Shown here: positions 62,973 to 64,000 of the stretch, in pieces | Position numbering within the stretch: position 1 is the first letter of the stretch | Layout: each line of letters begins with the position of its first letter | Origin: Melioribacteraceae bacterium | GTDB taxonomy: Bacteria; Bacteroidota; Ignavibacteria; Ignavibacteriales; Melioribacteraceae | Reading direction: 5' to 3' | NCBI GenBank assembly: GCA_016927595.1 | Contig: JAFGMI010000032.1 | Coordinates: forward strand, 62,001 to 126,000 | DNA length: 64,000 bases | Made by a program: the position numbers and the translations under genes | The notes under the pieces: model-generated | What the model was told of the DNA's origin: nothing | The model's input: the letters and a program-made list of their open reading frames with translations, nothing else | Databases searched by the model: none

Positions 62973-63518
62973 ATGACATTAGGACTTATCCGGCATTTTA
63001 AGGTGGATGCGCCGGCTTATACCAAATTCTTAAGCGCATCAGAATTTTCGGATTCACAGAAAAAATACCACGAGTGCGATGTAATCGAACAGAAAGTTGA
63101 TTTGGATAAAATTGACTGGCAAGTTTGTTATTCAAGCACACTTACTCGCGCTATGGCTACGGCAAAATCCATTTATAATGGCAGAGTTGTTTTTACGGAA
63201 GAACTGGTTGAGGTTGAGGCATCACCCGTTTTCAATTACGGTTGTAAACTATCATTCAACACATGGCATGTGCTTGCTCGTCTTGCGTGGCTGTTCGGAT
63301 CGGCCACTCAGTATGAAACGAGACGGCAGACCAAACAAAGATGCAATAAATTATATTCCATACTGAAAGAGTCAGGGTATCAAAATATTCTGATTGTGTC
63401 TCACGGATTCTTTTTGCGGGAACTTGCAAATTTTCTGATCAAAAAAGGTTACAAAGGGAAGATCGATTATGCTCCGAAAAATGCAAAGCTTTATATATTT
63501 ACCGATTCTGTTTCTTAA
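62973..63518 (+). CDS. Histidine phosphatase family protein
   Basis: 181 residues. The catalytic RH pair is R7-H8 in LGLIRHFKVD, a second arginine is in YSSTLTRAMATA and the second histidine in ILIVSHGFFLREL, matching the branch-1 phosphoglycerate mutase-like fold. The usual glycine after RH is replaced by Phe. The substrate is not known. It is close after the protease gene (14 bp), perhaps in the same transcript, and overlaps the convergent SDR gene by 4 bp. Confidence 0.88.
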   Translation: MTLGLIRHFKVDAPAYTKFLSASEFSDSQKKYHECDVIEQKVDLDKIDWQVCYSSTLTRAMATAKSIYNGRVVFTEELVEVEASPVFNYGCKLSFNTWHVLARLAWLFGSATQYETRRQTKQRCNKLYSILKESGYQNILIVSHGFFLRELANFLIKKGYKGKIDYAPKNAKLYIFTDSVS

Positions 63519-64000
63519 AGAAGTATGTCTTTAAGTGCCTCTTCAACATTAGTGAATTTAAATTTATAACCAATTTTTTCCGTTCGCTCCGAAATTACTT
63601 TTTGTCCGTTAAGTACTTCGGCAGCACCTTCGCCGAACAGAATTTTTAATGCAAATGAAGGCACGGTAAATATAGAGGGACGTTTCATTACTGATCCGAG
63701 CGATTTTGCAAAATCTCTCATTGTAATAAAACCGGGGGCAACGGCGTTAAAGACACCTTCTGCAGTTCCGCTGTAAAGGATAAAAAGAAACAGACCGACA
63801 ACATCGTCAATATGGACCCAGGGGAACCACTGTTTGCCGTTTCCTATTGGTCCGCCGATAAAGAATTTAAATGGAGTAACCATTTTCGCAAGAGCGCCTT
63901 CGTTCTTATCAAGCACTATACCCAGCCTTATTCTTGCTTCACGCACACCTGATTTTTGCAGGGCTGAAACTTCCTTCTCCCATTTTTCCGTTACAGTTGC
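63515..64000 (-). CDS. NAD(P)-dependent epimerase/SDR of the TIGR01777 type, 5' truncated by window
   Basis: About 160 C-terminal residues of a short-chain dehydrogenase/epimerase-like protein (SDR39U1/YfcH family); the N-terminal NAD-binding part lies beyond the window. The reading frame stays open to the edge, with TEKWEKEVSALQKSGVREAR and IRLGIVLDKNEGALAKM in the usual order. GNGKQWFPWVHIDDVVGLF, FNAVAPGFITMRDFAKSLGS and the DUF1731-like tail (FGEGAAEVLNGQKVISERTE) are family hallmarks. Its role is unknown in most bacteria. The GTG at 63946 is internal and not the start. Confidence 0.88.
   Translation of the reverse strand, partial: ATVTEKWEKEVSALQKSGVREARIRLGIVLDKNEGALAKMVTPFKFFIGGPIGNGKQWFPWVHIDDVVGLFLFILYSGTAEGVFNAVAPGFITMRDFAKSLGSVMKRPSIFTVPSFALKILFGEGAAEVLNGQKVISERTEKIGYKFKFTNVEEALKDILL

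Overview
The window reads as a chromosomal segment of an AT-rich Gram-negative bacterium of the Bacteroidota/Ignavibacteriota lineage, most likely Ignavibacteria. This is inferred from three large exported proteins ending in a type IX secretion (T9SS) C-terminal domain with the motif NYPNPFNPxT, promoter-like TTG-N20-TAnnTTTG elements, DUF4252 proteins, an anti-sigma/ECF pair, a patatin-Omp85 fusion and a TonB-dependent receptor. No tRNA, rRNA, CRISPR array, insertion sequence or phage gene was recognised.

Layout. 0-5 kb: thioredoxin-type glutathione peroxidase, periplasmic FKBP isomerase, exported GH3 beta-glucosidase and an exported orphan. 4.7-9.6 kb: a co-oriented signalling cluster (PAS histidine kinase, NtrC-type regulator, STAS protein, REC-PP2C phosphatase). 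9.6-14.1 kb: a two-gene operon pairing a tandem glycosyltransferase with a GalT/Ap4A-phosphorylase-like DUF4922 enzyme, then a TonB receptor. 14.3-19.5 kb: an Rrf2 Fe-S regulator facing a hemerythrin/methyltransferase operon, an ABC-2 exporter, DUF2892 and a nucleotidyltransferase-like protein. 19.6-27.8 kb: FtsX/MacB permease, Lrp-glutamine synthetase operon, an acidic-tailed orphan, a methyltransferase and RlmD.

28.1-47.5 kb is the most unusual region. It holds a CHASE4 histidine kinase and NarL-type regulator flanked by two outward-facing operons. Each encodes small N-terminally anchored proteins in the order PilV-like, PilW-like, PilX-like; the right-hand operon has a duplicated PilX-like gene. 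Each operon ends near a giant T9SS-exported protein (1372 and 1885 aa) that carries a beta-propeller and a choice-of-anchor-A domain inserted into a DUF11 domain. The 1885-aa protein also has an N-terminal Cys-Gln thioester (TED/TQXA-type) domain. The order V-W-X-large propeller protein resembles the type IV pilus minor pilin operon ending in pilY1, but none of the pilin-like proteins has a recognisable prepilin peptidase site. Two matching RNA hairpins with a conserved GGCUGGG loop lie 3' of the two giant genes, and TTACTAT-type inverted repeats occur upstream of the operons.

47.6-64 kb is mostly housekeeping: rpmH-rnpA-yidC with a clear Bacteroidota-type promoter, the patatin-Omp85 protein, an ECF sigma/anti-sigma/DUF4252 operon, an exported TPR protein, valS, a T9SS-exported subtilase, a histidine phosphatase and the 3' part of an SDR epimerase cut by the window edge. 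Domain assignments are from reading motifs by eye; no database search was run.
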